NCBI GenBank assembly: GCA_028687975.1 | Contig: JAQTZD010000024.1 | Location: 1 to 34,760 of the forward strand | Source of the DNA: Sediminibacterium sp. | GTDB lineage: Bacteria > Bacteroidota > Bacteroidia > Chitinophagales > Chitinophagaceae | DNA: 34,760 nucleotides | Direction: 5' to 3' | In this document: positions 16,917 through 24,281 of the stretch, piece by piece | How the letters are laid out: the number at the start of each line of letters is the position of its first letter | Numbering within the stretch: position 1 is the first letter of the stretch | Notes under the pieces: generated by a model | The model's database searches: none | Told to the model about the DNA's origin: nothing | What the model saw: the letters and a program-made list of their open reading frames with translations, nothing else | Program-made: the position numbers and the translations under genes

Positions 16917-17810
16917 TTATCTGCTTCCACCACCACCCGCAGGGCGACGGTTTCCTGGAACACGGCGTTTTGCAGGACCGGCAGGACCACCTGCAGGTGC
17001 AGCTCCACGACCTCTTCCACCACGACCGGCTTCGGACTGAGCTTCAGCTTCCAGGCGACGTGCACGTGCTTCGTTCTCGTTGTTGCTGTCATCAGACTCA
17101 TCTTCATCTTTAGAGGCCTGACGCTCAGCCAGTCCTTCTGCAATTGCAGCTACGATGTAGTTGGTGATGATGGCAATAGATTTAGTAGCATCGTCGTTCG
17201 CAGGAATTGCGAAGTCTACTTTATTAGGGTCGCAGTTGGTATCTACCATACCAAAAGTGGTAATGCCCAAACGCTTTGCTTCGGATAAAGCAATATGCTC
17301 GTGACCAATATCCACCAGGAACAGCGCAGCAGGCAGACGGCCCAGCTGAGCAATACCTCCCAGTACTTTCTCCATTTTATCCTTATCGCGGCTTAAAGTC
17401 AGACGCTCTTTCTTGGTAAGGCTTTCTGCGCTTCCGTCGTTCAGCATTTTCTCGATGCTCTGCATTTTCTTCACGCTCTTACGAACTGTGTTGAAGTTGG
17501 TGAGCATACCACCCAGCCAACGTTCAGTAGCATAAGGCATGTTCACGCGCTTAGCACATTCTGTAACGATTTCTTTTGCTTGTTTCTTGGTAGCAACAAA
17601 CATGATTTTCTTACCGCTCTTTGCAATCTGCTTGATAGCAGCAGCAGACTCCTGTAAGTAATCTACTGTTTTGTTCAGATCGATGATGTGAATACCTTTT
17701 TTCTCAGCGAAGATGTAAGGCAACATCTTAGGATTCCACTTCTTTTTCAGGTGACCAAAGTGAACGCCGGCCTCCAGTAATTGCTGTTGTAATGAAGTGT
17801 TATTTTCCAT
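16917..17810 (-). CDS. rpsB: 30S ribosomal protein S2 with an RG-rich C-terminal tail
   Basis: A 297-residue S2. The conserved body covers residues 1 to about 230: LLEAGVHFGHLKKKWNPKM, the central coiled region, RLPAALFLVDIGHEHIALSEA and VDTNCDPNKVDFAIPANDDA. Bacterial S2 is usually about 230-260 residues. Here about 65 extra residues follow: an acidic stretch (SKDEDESDDSNNENE), then a low-complexity RG/GP-rich basic tail (GRGGRGRG and later PAGGGGSR). S2 bridges the head and body of the 30S subunit and helps recruit S1. The tail is likely flexible; its role is unknown. It is followed by tsf and preceded by rpsI. The 60-nt leader is very AT-rich. Confidence 0.97.
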   Translation of the reverse strand: MENNTSLQQQLLEAGVHFGHLKKKWNPKMLPYIFAEKKGIHIIDLNKTVDYLQESAAAIKQIAKSGKKIMFVATKKQAKEIVTECAKRVNMPYATERWLGGMLTNFNTVRKSVKKMQSIEKMLNDGSAESLTKKERLTLSRDKDKMEKVLGGIAQLGRLPAALFLVDIGHEHIALSEAKRLGITTFGMVDTNCDPNKVDFAIPANDDATKSIAIITNYIVAAIAEGLAERQASKDEDESDDSNNENEARARRLEAEAQSEAGRGGRGRGAAPAGGPAGPAKRRVPGNRRPAGGGGSR

Positions 17811-17870
17811 TGTAATAAATTATATAATTTTTTAAAATTAATTTCCAGACGAAAGTCTTCAGAACAACGA

Positions 17871-18260
17871 TTAACGCTTGCTGAACTGGTAGCTTCTACG
17901 TGCTTTTTTATGACCGAATTTCTTACGTTCAACACCACGTGGATCACGCTTCAGCTGACCAGCGGCTTTCAATGCAGGACGGAGCTCGGCATTCACTTCC
18001 AGCAACGCACGGGCAATACCCAGTTTTGCTGCTTCTGCCTGACCTTTCAGGCCACCACCGGTAGCATTGATCACTACATCAAACTTACCGAGTACATCTG
18101 CTGTTTTTAAAGGAGCTTCTACCTGGTTTTGTAAGTAAACCAATGGGAAATAAGCTTTGTAATCTTTGTCGTTTACAGTGATCTTACCATCGCCCTTGCT
18201 GATGAAAACACGGGTAACAGCTTCTTTACGACGACCAACTGCGTTTTTTTGTTTTTCCAT
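17871..18260 (-). CDS. rpsI: 30S ribosomal protein S9
   Basis: A 129-residue S9 of normal length: NAVGRRKEAVTRVFISKGDGK at the N-terminus, NATGGGLKGQAEAAKLGIARAL in the middle, and the basic C-terminal tail ending in the conserved S-K-R, which reaches the P-site tRNA in the ribosome. It lies 46 nt after rplM, its near-universal partner, and 60 nt before rpsB. Confidence 0.98.
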   Translation of the reverse strand: MEKQKNAVGRRKEAVTRVFISKGDGKITVNDKDYKAYFPLVYLQNQVEAPLKTADVLGKFDVVINATGGGLKGQAEAAKLGIARALLEVNAELRPALKAAGQLKRDPRGVERKKFGHKKARRSYQFSKR

Positions 18261-18306
18261 TTGTTTGTATGCTTAACGCCCGAAGCTTAACGCTTCAGAC
18301 AATGGT

Positions 18307-18750
18307 TTAGAATTTAAGTTCTTTTGGTTGTTGTGCAGTGTGCGGATGGCTGGTTCCGGCATACACAAATAATTTTTTGATCATCTTGCGTCCGAGGCGG
18401 TTTTTAGGCAACATACCTTTTACAGCTCTTTCCATGACTACTTCAGGACGACGCTTCAGCAGATCTCCTGCAACTTCTTCCTTCTTACCACCAGGGTAAC
18501 CGGAGAAATTCAGGTAAATCTTGTCATCTAACTTGTTACCGGTGAAAGCAACTTTCTCGGCATTGATTACAATTACATAATCTCCACAGTCTACGTGAGG
18601 AGTGTAATATGCTTTGTTTTTACCGCGTAATACTGCGGCAATCTTGGAGGCAATACGTCCCACGGTTTGATTAGTACCATCAACCACATACCAGTTGTGT
18701 TGAACGGTAGCCGCATTCGCATGCTTGGTGGTGAAATGAAGTTTACTCAT
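18307..18750 (-). CDS. rplM: 50S ribosomal protein L13
   Basis: A 147-residue L13 of normal length: [48 protein letters not shown], and the signature region [18 protein letters not shown]13 is an early-assembly 23S rRNA-binding protein. This is the first gene of the operon rplM-rpsI-rpsB-tsf. Its leader of about 60 nt contains two small hairpins (18771-18790 and 18799-18812), and a promoter can be placed at 18816-18846. Confidence 0.98.
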   Translation of the reverse strand: MSKLHFTTKHANAATVQHNWYVVDGTNQTVGRIASKIAAVLRGKNKAYYTPHVDCGDYVIVINAEKVAFTGNKLDDKIYLNFSGYPGGKKEEVAGDLLKRRPEVVMERAVKGMLPKNRLGRKMIKKLFVYAGTSHPHTAQQPKELKF

Positions 18751-18846
18751 GATTCTTTTGTTTTAATGAAACCGGCGCTATCCCACCGGTCAGAATATTC
18801 CCATTTTTGGGAGGGCAAAGGTCAGGTTCTGCATTGGATAATCCAA
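18751..18846 (-). promoter_or_regulatory. rplM promoter and structured leader
   Basis: On the minus strand a -33 TTG (18844-18846) lies 20 nt before GACCTTTG (18816-18823), which is 7 of 8 to TAnnTTTG. The predicted transcript begins near 18812. Two hairpins follow: TCCCA-AAAA-TGGGA (18799-18812) at the very 5' end, and ACCGG-CCGGT (18771-18790) with a 10-nt loop. The ATG is at 18750. Ribosomal operons are often controlled by one of their products binding such a leader; that is an inference here. Confidence 0.6.
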
Positions 18847-18956
18847 GGAATTTGGAAACTATTTTAATACGCTCCTTTGCAACTAATTGATTTTCAATAA
18901 AAATTTGGTAATTATTTTTTCATTACCGGTTAAAATGGCCGCTAAATCTGCCTTTT

Positions 18957-19066
18957 GGGGTCTCGCTGGCCCTGAATTACGCAGCCACCCGGTCTTTCAG
19001 GCCTGCGACAACAACGAAGACCTTCATACCTGCGGGAGATTCCGGAAACTATCCGAACTTTGCCCC
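18957..19066. ncRNA. candidate structured RNA element with an H-type pseudoknot
   Basis: The 316 nt between rplM and the amidohydrolase start include a 110-nt stretch with about 58% G+C, well above its AT-rich flanks. Written as plus-strand RNA: GGGG (18957-18960) can pair with CCCC (19063-19066); CGCAGCC (18980-18986) pairs with GGcCTGCG (19000-19007, one bulge); GGTCTTT (18991-18997), inside that loop, pairs with GAAGACC (19016-19022), giving a pseudoknot crossed by the A-rich loop ACAACAAC; TTCcGGA/TCCGAA (19040-19057) forms a further hairpin. It could be a riboswitch-like leader of the amidohydrolase, a separate small RNA on either strand, or chance. SRP, tmRNA, RNase P and common riboswitch signatures were looked for and not found. 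Confidence 0.35.
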
Positions 19067-20248
19067 TTGAACTACCAGAAATTTTCAGCCGATCAGATTT
19101 TTACCGGTTCAGAGCTGCTCTCCGGACAGTCGGTCTTGATAACAGACCGGAAGGGAACCATACTGGACCTTGTTTCCCTGGAAGATGCCGGAGACGATGT
19201 TCAGCATCTCAGGGGCATTCTTTCACCCGGGTTTATAAATGCACACTGTCACCTGGAACTGAGTCATATGCGCGGGTTGATCCCTGAACATACCGGCCTG
19301 ACGGGGTTTATCCTCAAAATCATCGGAGAAAGGCATTTCCCGGAAGAAGAAATCCTGGATGCCATTGCAGCAGCTGAAGCCGAAATGCTGGCCGGCGGCA
19401 TTGTTGCCGTAGGGGATATTTCCAATAACGCCCTCACGGTGGCGCAGAAACAATTAAACCGGCTGGCTTATTATAATTTCATTGAAGTGAGCGGATGGGT
19501 GCCGGCCATTGCCGATCCCCGTTATAGTGCGGCTTTGCAGGTTAGCGAAAGCTTCCGCGAAACACCCCATCCGTTCAGCGTTTCCCCTCATGCGCCTTAC
19601 TCAGTCTCCAACGAGTTATGGGAATTGATTCAACCGGGCTTCGCCGGCAATACCATTACCATACACAACCAGGAAACGCCGGGAGAAAACGATCTTTTTA
19701 AAACAGGAACCGGCGATTTCATCGATATGTACCATACACTGAACATCGACCAGCGTCATTTTACCCCAACCGGTAAAAGCAGCCTGCAATCCTACTTCCC
19801 CAGACTGGCGCCTGCTAAAAAAATCATTTCCGTTCACAATACCCAAACCGAACCGGCCGATATCGTTTTTGCCAATCAACAGGTGATGCAAGCGGGCAAT
19901 GAACTGTTCTGGTGCGTTTGCCCCAATGCCAATCTATATATAGAGAACAGTCTGCCTCCCATTGAACTGCTTCGCAGGTACAACTGCACCATCACTGTGG
20001 GTACAGACAGTTTGGCCAGCAACCACAGCCTCAGCATACTGGACGAACTCAAAATAATCACAAAAAATTTCCCGGATATTCCACTGGAGGAACTGTTGCA
20101 ATGGGCCACCATCAATGGAGCCGCTGCCCTGCAAATGGAAAAGACATTGGGGAGTTTTGAAGCAGGGAAACAACCCGGACTGATTTCGATTGAAGGAACA
20201 GCACCCGACCGGTTAACGGCCGATTCCAGTGTTCGCAGAATCCTTTAA
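19067..20248 (+). CDS. metal-dependent amidohydrolase (nucleoside deaminase-like)
   Basis: A 393-residue amidohydrolase-superfamily enzyme if the TTG at 19067 is the start. Metal ligands are visible in GFINAHCHLELSHMRG (HxH), then VSPHAPYSVSNELW and ITIHNQETP, and in the C-terminal GTDSLASNHSLSILDEL with the catalytic Asp. The HAPYSVS and GTDSLASN..S...EL pattern fits the cytosine, S-adenosylhomocysteine and aminofutalosine deaminase branch, but the substrate is not certain. An upstream in-frame ATG at 18887 would add 60 residues without family resemblance that overlap the structured region. The TTG comes 4 nt after GAACTTTG, a near -7 box. The gene converges on recO with 9 nt between the stops. 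Confidence 0.82.
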   Translation: MNYQKFSADQIFTGSELLSGQSVLITDRKGTILDLVSLEDAGDDVQHLRGILSPGFINAHCHLELSHMRGLIPEHTGLTGFILKIIGERHFPEEEILDAIAAAEAEMLAGGIVAVGDISNNALTVAQKQLNRLAYYNFIEVSGWVPAIADPRYSAALQVSESFRETPHPFSVSPHAPYSVSNELWELIQPGFAGNTITIHNQETPGENDLFKTGTGDFIDMYHTLNIDQRHFTPTGKSSLQSYFPRLAPAKKIISVHNTQTEPADIVFANQQVMQAGNELFWCVCPNANLYIENSLPPIELLRRYNCTITVGTDSLASNHSLSILDELKIITKNFPDIPLEELLQWATINGAAALQMEKTLGSFEAGKQPGLISIEGTAPDRLTADSSVRRIL

Positions 20249-20257
20249 TGGTTTACT

Positions 20258-20995
20258 TTAAGACAATACTTCCTGAAGTATCGCATAACTCTTCATCTGT
20301 CCGAACCCGCTGACGTGCAAAGACAGATACAGCTGGTAGGCTTCCAGCAAATAGCGTCGGCTCTGCTGGTTCAGCTGAATATTCTCCAGTTCGTTGTAAA
20401 ACTGTAGGTTGGATATCCGGGAACTAATCTCGGCCAGACTGCCCTCTATATAATAAGGGTGATTGGGTTTTTCTGATACAAACTGACCTTCCTGCAAATC
20501 GATCACCGGTGTTGCATCAGAATAATCTCCCTGTAGCTGAAAACCCAGTTCCGCCGCCAGGTGCAGCGTAAAATACAAGGGCAGGTTACCGGTCAATGCC
20601 GGACTTCCTTTATCAAGCTGCTTCAAACTGTCTTCAATCAGGTAAAACAATTCCGGATTAGCTTCCGGCTGCTTAAGGGTATGCTGCAACAATTCGATCA
20701 GGTACATGGCCACCGTATTGCGGACCACATCGAACAATACCCGCTCATACAGATATGCCCATCGGTACTCTTTGATGAATTGCAGGGTTTTGAGCTCATT
20801 GTGGTATACCTCCAGTTCCAGGATCGCCCCCGGCTGAAAATAGCCGGCCTTTCCCGCAGAGGTTTTGGTGCTTTGCCGAACGCCTTTTACAATGTATTGC
20901 TGAATGCCGAAAAGTTCGGTGTAGATAGAAGTAATGATACTCGTATCTCCATACTTTACCGTACGCAATACAACACCTTTTGTAGCATGCACCAT
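20258..20995 (-). CDS. recO: DNA repair protein RecO
   Basis: A 245-residue RecO: the N-terminal OB fold starts MVHATKGVVLRTVKYGDTS, with IYTELFGIQQYIVKGVRQS, and is followed by the helical C-terminal domain (VAMYLIELLQHTLKQPEANP; LHLAAELGFQLQGDY). RecO with RecR loads RecA onto SSB-coated single-stranded DNA during gap repair. Many RecO proteins bind zinc through four Cys; this one has no Cys, so it is the zinc-free type. The ATG is 4 nt after TACTTTTA (21000-21007), 7 of 8 to the -7 box, which predicts a leaderless mRNA. Confidence 0.93.
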   Translation of the reverse strand: MVHATKGVVLRTVKYGDTSIITSIYTELFGIQQYIVKGVRQSTKTSAGKAGYFQPGAILELEVYHNELKTLQFIKEYRWAYLYERVLFDVVRNTVAMYLIELLQHTLKQPEANPELFYLIEDSLKQLDKGSPALTGNLPLYFTLHLAAELGFQLQGDYSDATPVIDLQEGQFVSEKPNHPYYIEGSLAEISSRISNLQFYNELENIQLNQQSRRYLLEAYQLYLSLHVSGFGQMKSYAILQEVLS

Positions 20996-20999
20996 TACT

Positions 21000-21007
21000 T
21001 AAAAGTA
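21000..21007 (-). promoter_or_regulatory. possible -7 element of recO, leaderless geometry
   Basis: TACTTTTA on the minus strand differs from TAnnTTTG only at the last base and ends 4 nt before the recO ATG. If used, transcription would begin at or within a base or two of the start codon. Confidence 0.4.
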
Positions 21008-21035
21008 GGATAGATGAAGGGTTTCCGGATCTTTT

Positions 21036-22082
21036 TTAAACAACCCCGGTAAACTGTTTCAGAAAACGAATATCATTTTGTGAATAAAGCCGAAGGTCGT
21101 TTACCTGGTATTTCAACTGGGTAATCCGCTCAACGCCCATGCCAAATGCAAAGCCGGTGTACTTATTGGAATCGATGCCGAAGTTTTCGAGTACTTTGGG
21201 ATGTACCATGCCACTGCCCAAAATCTCCACCCAACCCGTGTGTTTACAGATATTACATCCGCTTCCTCCGCAGATCTGACAACTGATGTCCATTTCCGCA
21301 CTGGGTTCGGTGAATGGGAAATAACTCGGTCTGAACCGCACTTTCACGTCTTTTCCGAACATTTCCTGTACAAAGAAATACAGGGTCTGTTTCAGATCGG
21401 CAAAACTTACATTTTCGTCTATATACAGGCCTTCTACCTGGTGGAAAAAGCAATGCGCGCGGGCGCTGATGGTTTCATTCCGGTATACACGGCCGGGGCA
21501 TATTACCCGGATCGGAGGCTTTTGTTCTTCCATTACCCGGGCCTGTGTGCTGCTGGTATGCGTACGCAACAACCAGGTTGGGCCGTTCCCGTCTTCGGGT
21601 TTTCGAATATAGAATGTATCCTGCATATCGCGTGCAGGATGGTCTTCGGGTAAATTCATGGCGCCAAAATTGTGCCAGTCGTCCTCTATTTCAGGACCCT
21701 CGGCTACTGCAAAACCCAACCGCTTGAAGATGGCAACCATTTCATTTCTTACCAGGGTAAGCGGATGTCTGCTGCCAACTGTTACCGGGTCTCCCGGAAG
21801 CGCAAAATCAATGGCAGGGCCGGTTACAGCCGATACCGGTGCATAGGATTGCTGCAACTCCTCCAGTTTGGCTTCAGCAAAGGATTTGAACTCGTTCAAC
21901 AACTGTCCGAAGGATTTTTTCTGCTCATTGGGCACATTTTTCATTTCTCCCATGACCGCTTTTACCAATCCCTTGGTTCCAAGCCATTTGATGCGAAATT
22001 GTTCCACTTCGTCTGCTCCCGCAGCTGCAAAAGCAGCTATTTCCTGCTTGTATTGTTCGATCTGTTGCAACAACTGTTCCAT
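21036..22082 (-). CDS. pheS: phenylalanine-tRNA ligase alpha subunit
   Basis: A 348-residue PheS. The N-terminal coiled-coil tRNA-binding arm (1-85) is followed by the class II core: HPLTLVRNEMVAIFKRLGF, motif 2 with YRNETISARAHCFFHQVEGLYID, and motif 3 in GFAFGMGVERITQLKY. It charges tRNA-Phe with phenylalanine as an alpha2beta2 enzyme; pheT is not in the window. Between motifs 2 and 3 is a Cys cluster, Cys268-x2-Cys-x4-Cys-x2-Cys279, which may bind zinc and is absent from E. coli PheS. TATCTTCG (22087-22094), 7 of 8 to the -7 box, lies 4 nt before the ATG. Confidence 0.96.
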   Translation of the reverse strand: MEQLLQQIEQYKQEIAAFAAAGADEVEQFRIKWLGTKGLVKAVMGEMKNVPNEQKKSFGQLLNEFKSFAEAKLEELQQSYAPVSAVTGPAIDFALPGDPVTVGSRHPLTLVRNEMVAIFKRLGFAVAEGPEIEDDWHNFGAMNLPEDHPARDMQDTFYIRKPEDGNGPTWLLRTHTSSTQARVMEEQKPPIRVICPGRVYRNETISARAHCFFHQVEGLYIDENVSFADLKQTLYFFVQEMFGKDVKVRFRPSYFPFTEPSAEMDISCQICGGSGCNICKHTGWVEILGSGMVHPKVLENFGIDSNKYTGFAFGMGVERITQLKYQVNDLRLYSQNDIRFLKQFTGVV

Positions 22083-22086
22083 TCTG

Positions 22087-22094
22087 CGAAGATA
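22087..22094 (-). promoter_or_regulatory. possible -7 element of pheS, leaderless geometry
   Basis: TATCTTCG on the minus strand matches TAnnTTTG at 7 of 8 positions counting the two free ones and ends 4 nt before the ATG. The placement repeats that seen at recO, sixA and others in this window. Confidence 0.4.
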
Positions 22095-22144
22095 AAAAGT
22101 AGATTCCGTAGGCTGAAAAATGATTTGAAGCCCCTTACAATATG

Positions 22145-22152
22145 TATATTTG
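22145..22152 (+). promoter_or_regulatory. -7 promoter element of the DUF4290 gene
   Basis: TATATTTG is a full match to TAnnTTTG and ends 22 nt before the ATG at 22175. It lies after the ATG at 22142, so that earlier start would be outside the transcript; this decides the start choice. murA follows 28 nt after the DUF4290 stop and may be read from the same promoter. Confidence 0.65.
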
Positions 22153-22174
22153 TTGCTGCACCAAGCAATTTTAC

Positions 22175-22945
22175 ATGGATTATAATACCGACAGGAACTA
22201 TCTGGGTATGAAAGAATACGGCCGTCACGTACAAAAAATGGTCGAATATCTCTTAACCATCGAGGACAAAGATAAAAGGCAACAACAGGCGCAGGCCGTG
22301 ATTGAGCTGATGGGTTTTTTGAACCCCCATCTGAAGAATGTGGAAGATTTCCGGCACAAGCTCTGGGATCACCTTTTCTTTATCAGCGATTTTAAACTGG
22401 AGGTCAACAGCCCTTACCCGATTCCTACCAAAGAAACCTATAAAGTAAAACCCGATCCGCTTCCCTACCCCAAGCGCCATCCAAGGTATGCGCACCTGGG
22501 TAAAAACCTGGAAGTGGTGATCGACAAGGCTTTGAAAGAAGAGGATCCTGAGAAAAAAGCAGGCTTTGCAAATGCCATTGCCTACTACATGAAACTCTCT
22601 TACAGCAACTGGCATAAAGAACTGGTTCACGATGATGCCATCCGTTCAGAACTGAACAGCATTACCGGAGGCCAGCTGGAATTCAGCAATACCCCTTATA
22701 TCAAACACCGTAACCAGAATTTTGTGAGCGACGACTATCCGCCTGCACGTGGTGGCAGATGGCAGCAAAATTTTGGCGGAAGAAGCAACCGGGGCGGTGG
22801 CGGCCAGCGCAACGACCGGAATGCCGGCGGAAGAAGCCAGGGCGGCAACAGAAGTGGCAATACAAGCGGTCCACGGAATAACGATCAACGTAGCAGTGGC
22901 GGAAGAAATGACCGGAGCGGGGGTGGTTTTAAGAAGCGATACTAA
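22175..22945 (+). CDS. DUF4290 domain protein with an RGG-rich tail
   Basis: A 256-residue protein. Residues 1 to about 190 are the DUF4290 domain, a family confined largely to Bacteroidota and without known function: MDYNTDRNYLGMKEYGRHVQ, the helical DKRQQQAQAVIELMGFLNPH and the later AIAYYMKLSYSNWHKE. From about residue 191 to the end the protein is low-complexity, rich in Gly, Arg, Asn and Ser with several RGG or GGR elements, ending GGGFKKRY. Such tails usually bind RNA or mediate weak self-association. No signal peptide or membrane segment is present. It lies just upstream of murA on the same strand, as is common in this group as far as I recall. Confidence 0.85.
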   Translation: MDYNTDRNYLGMKEYGRHVQKMVEYLLTIEDKDKRQQQAQAVIELMGFLNPHLKNVEDFRHKLWDHLFFISDFKLEVNSPYPIPTKETYKVKPDPLPYPKRHPRYAHLGKNLEVVIDKALKEEDPEKKAGFANAIAYYMKLSYSNWHKELVHDDAIRSELNSITGGQLEFSNTPYIKHRNQNFVSDDYPPARGGRWQQNFGGRSNRGGGGQRNDRNAGGRSQGGNRSGNTSGPRNNDQRSSGGRNDRSGGGFKKRY

Positions 22946-22973
22946 TTACATTTATTGCTGATATCCATTTACC

Positions 22974-24281
22974 ATGAGCAGTTTTGAAGTTACCGGCGGC
23001 AACAGGCTGAAGGGCGAAATTGTACCTCAGGGCGCTAAAAACGAGGCGCTTCAGATTTTATCGGCAGTGGTGCTTACTGCCGGGCAGGTAATCATTTCAA
23101 ATATACCCGACATCCTCGATGTAAATTTATTGATTGAATTGCTGGCCGAAATGGGTGTGAAGGTAGAACGCATCTCCGCTGATACATATACATTTCAGGC
23201 AGACCAAATTGATGCCGGCTACCTGGCATCCGCGGAATTTCGCAAAAAAAGCGGCAGGCTCAGGGGCAGCGTTATGCTGGCCGGTCCTATGCTGGCGCGT
23301 TTCAAAAAAGCCTATATACCCAAACCGGGTGGAGACAAAATTGGAAGAAGAAGACTGGATACACATATCATCGGGTTTCAGCAACTGGGCGCCCGATATG
23401 CTTATGATGAAACACTGGGTTGCTTCACCCTCGAAACTGAACAACTGAAAGGCTGCTATATGCTGCTGGATGAACCTTCGGTTACAGGAACCGCTAATAT
23501 CATCATGGCTGCAGTACTGGCTGAAGGAATCACTACCATTTACAATGCTGCCTGTGAGCCTTACATACAACAGCTCTGCAAGATGCTGAACAGTATGGGT
23601 GCAAAAATATCCGGAGAAGGAAGCAACCTCTTACATATTGAAGGGGTAGCGGAGCTGAAAGGAACTACGCACCGGTTGTTGCCAGACATGATTGAGATAG
23701 GGAGTTTCATTGGACTTGCTGCAATGACACAAAGCGAAATCACCATTAAAAATGCCGGGGTGCAACACCTGGGTATCATACCGGAAAAGTTCAGACAACT
23801 GGGCATTCAGTTCAACATCAGCAGAGATGACATTTATATACCTGCACAGGACAACTACGAAGTGCAGACCTATCTCGACGGGGGAATTCTCACCATCTCC
23901 GACCATCCCTGGCCGGGATTCACACCCGATCTGCTGAGCATCGTGCTCGTGGTTGCCACACAAGCCATTGGCAGTGTGCTGATTCACCAGAAAATGTTCG
24001 AGAGCCGCCTGTTCTTTGTAGACAAACTGATCGATATGGGTGCACAGATCATTTTATGTGATCCGCACCGCGCCACCGTCATCGGTCTTGGAAGAAAATA
24101 CAACCTGCGCGGCATCACCATGAGCAGCCCCGATATCAGGGCCGGACAGGCACTGCTGATTGCTGCTTTAAGTGCCGAAGGAAAAAGCACCATCCAGAAT
24201 ATTGAACAGATCGACAGGGGATATCAGCGCATCGACGAACGTTTACGCAATCTGGGAGCCGATATCCGCAGAATCAATTAA
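22974..24281 (+). CDS. murA: UDP-N-acetylglucosamine 1-carboxyvinyltransferase, Asp variant
   Basis: A 435-residue MurA, the first committed enzyme of peptidoglycan synthesis, which transfers enolpyruvate from PEP to UDP-GlcNAc. The substrate-binding Lys22-Asn23 (GAKNEAL), the general base Asp319 (PGFTPDL) and Arg389 (SPDIRAG) are present. In the mobile loop, where E. coli has GGCAIGAR with the fosfomycin-target Cys115, this protein has GGDKIGRRRLDTH with Asp121. Known Cys-to-Asp MurA enzymes are active and not alkylated by fosfomycin. The gene starts 28 nt after the DUF4290 stop, and its last 8 nt overlap the end of the converging rhodanese gene. Confidence 0.96.
   Translation: MSSFEVTGGNRLKGEIVPQGAKNEALQILSAVVLTAGQVIISNIPDILDVNLLIELLAEMGVKVERISADTYTFQADQIDAGYLASAEFRKKSGRLRGSVMLAGPMLARFKKAYIPKPGGDKIGRRRLDTHIIGFQQLGARYAYDETLGCFTLETEQLKGCYMLLDEPSVTGTANIIMAAVLAEGITTIYNAACEPYIQQLCKMLNSMGAKISGEGSNLLHIEGVAELKGTTHRLLPDMIEIGSFIGLAAMTQSEITIKNAGVQHLGIIPEKFRQLGIQFNISRDDIYIPAQDNYEVQTYLDGGILTISDHPWPGFTPDLLSIVLVVATQAIGSVLIHQKMFESRLFFVDKLIDMGAQIILCDPHRATVIGLGRKYNLRGITMSSPDIRAGQALLIAALSAEGKSTIQNIEQIDRGYQRIDERLRNLGADIRRIN

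Noticed and set aside
17817..17830. 14-bp palindrome of A and T in the rpsB leader
   Set aside because: It consists only of A and T within a very AT-rich leader, where such palindromes are expected by chance.
18887..19066. N-terminal extension of the amidohydrolase from an ATG at 18887
   Set aside because: The added 60 residues do not resemble the family N-terminus, and the TTG at 19067 begins a normal NYQKFSADQIFTG-type start; the DNA is better explained as structured or regulatory.
18957..19066. Assignment of the GC-rich element as SRP RNA, tmRNA, RNase P RNA or a common riboswitch
   Set aside because: The SRP apical GGAAGGAAGCA signature, the tmRNA tag region, the RNase P core and the TPP, cobalamin and SAM consensus segments are all absent on both strands.
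22142..22174. Start of the DUF4290 protein at the ATG at 22142
   Set aside because: It lies upstream of the TATATTTG box at 22145-22152 and adds a Cys-rich stretch unlike the family N-terminus.
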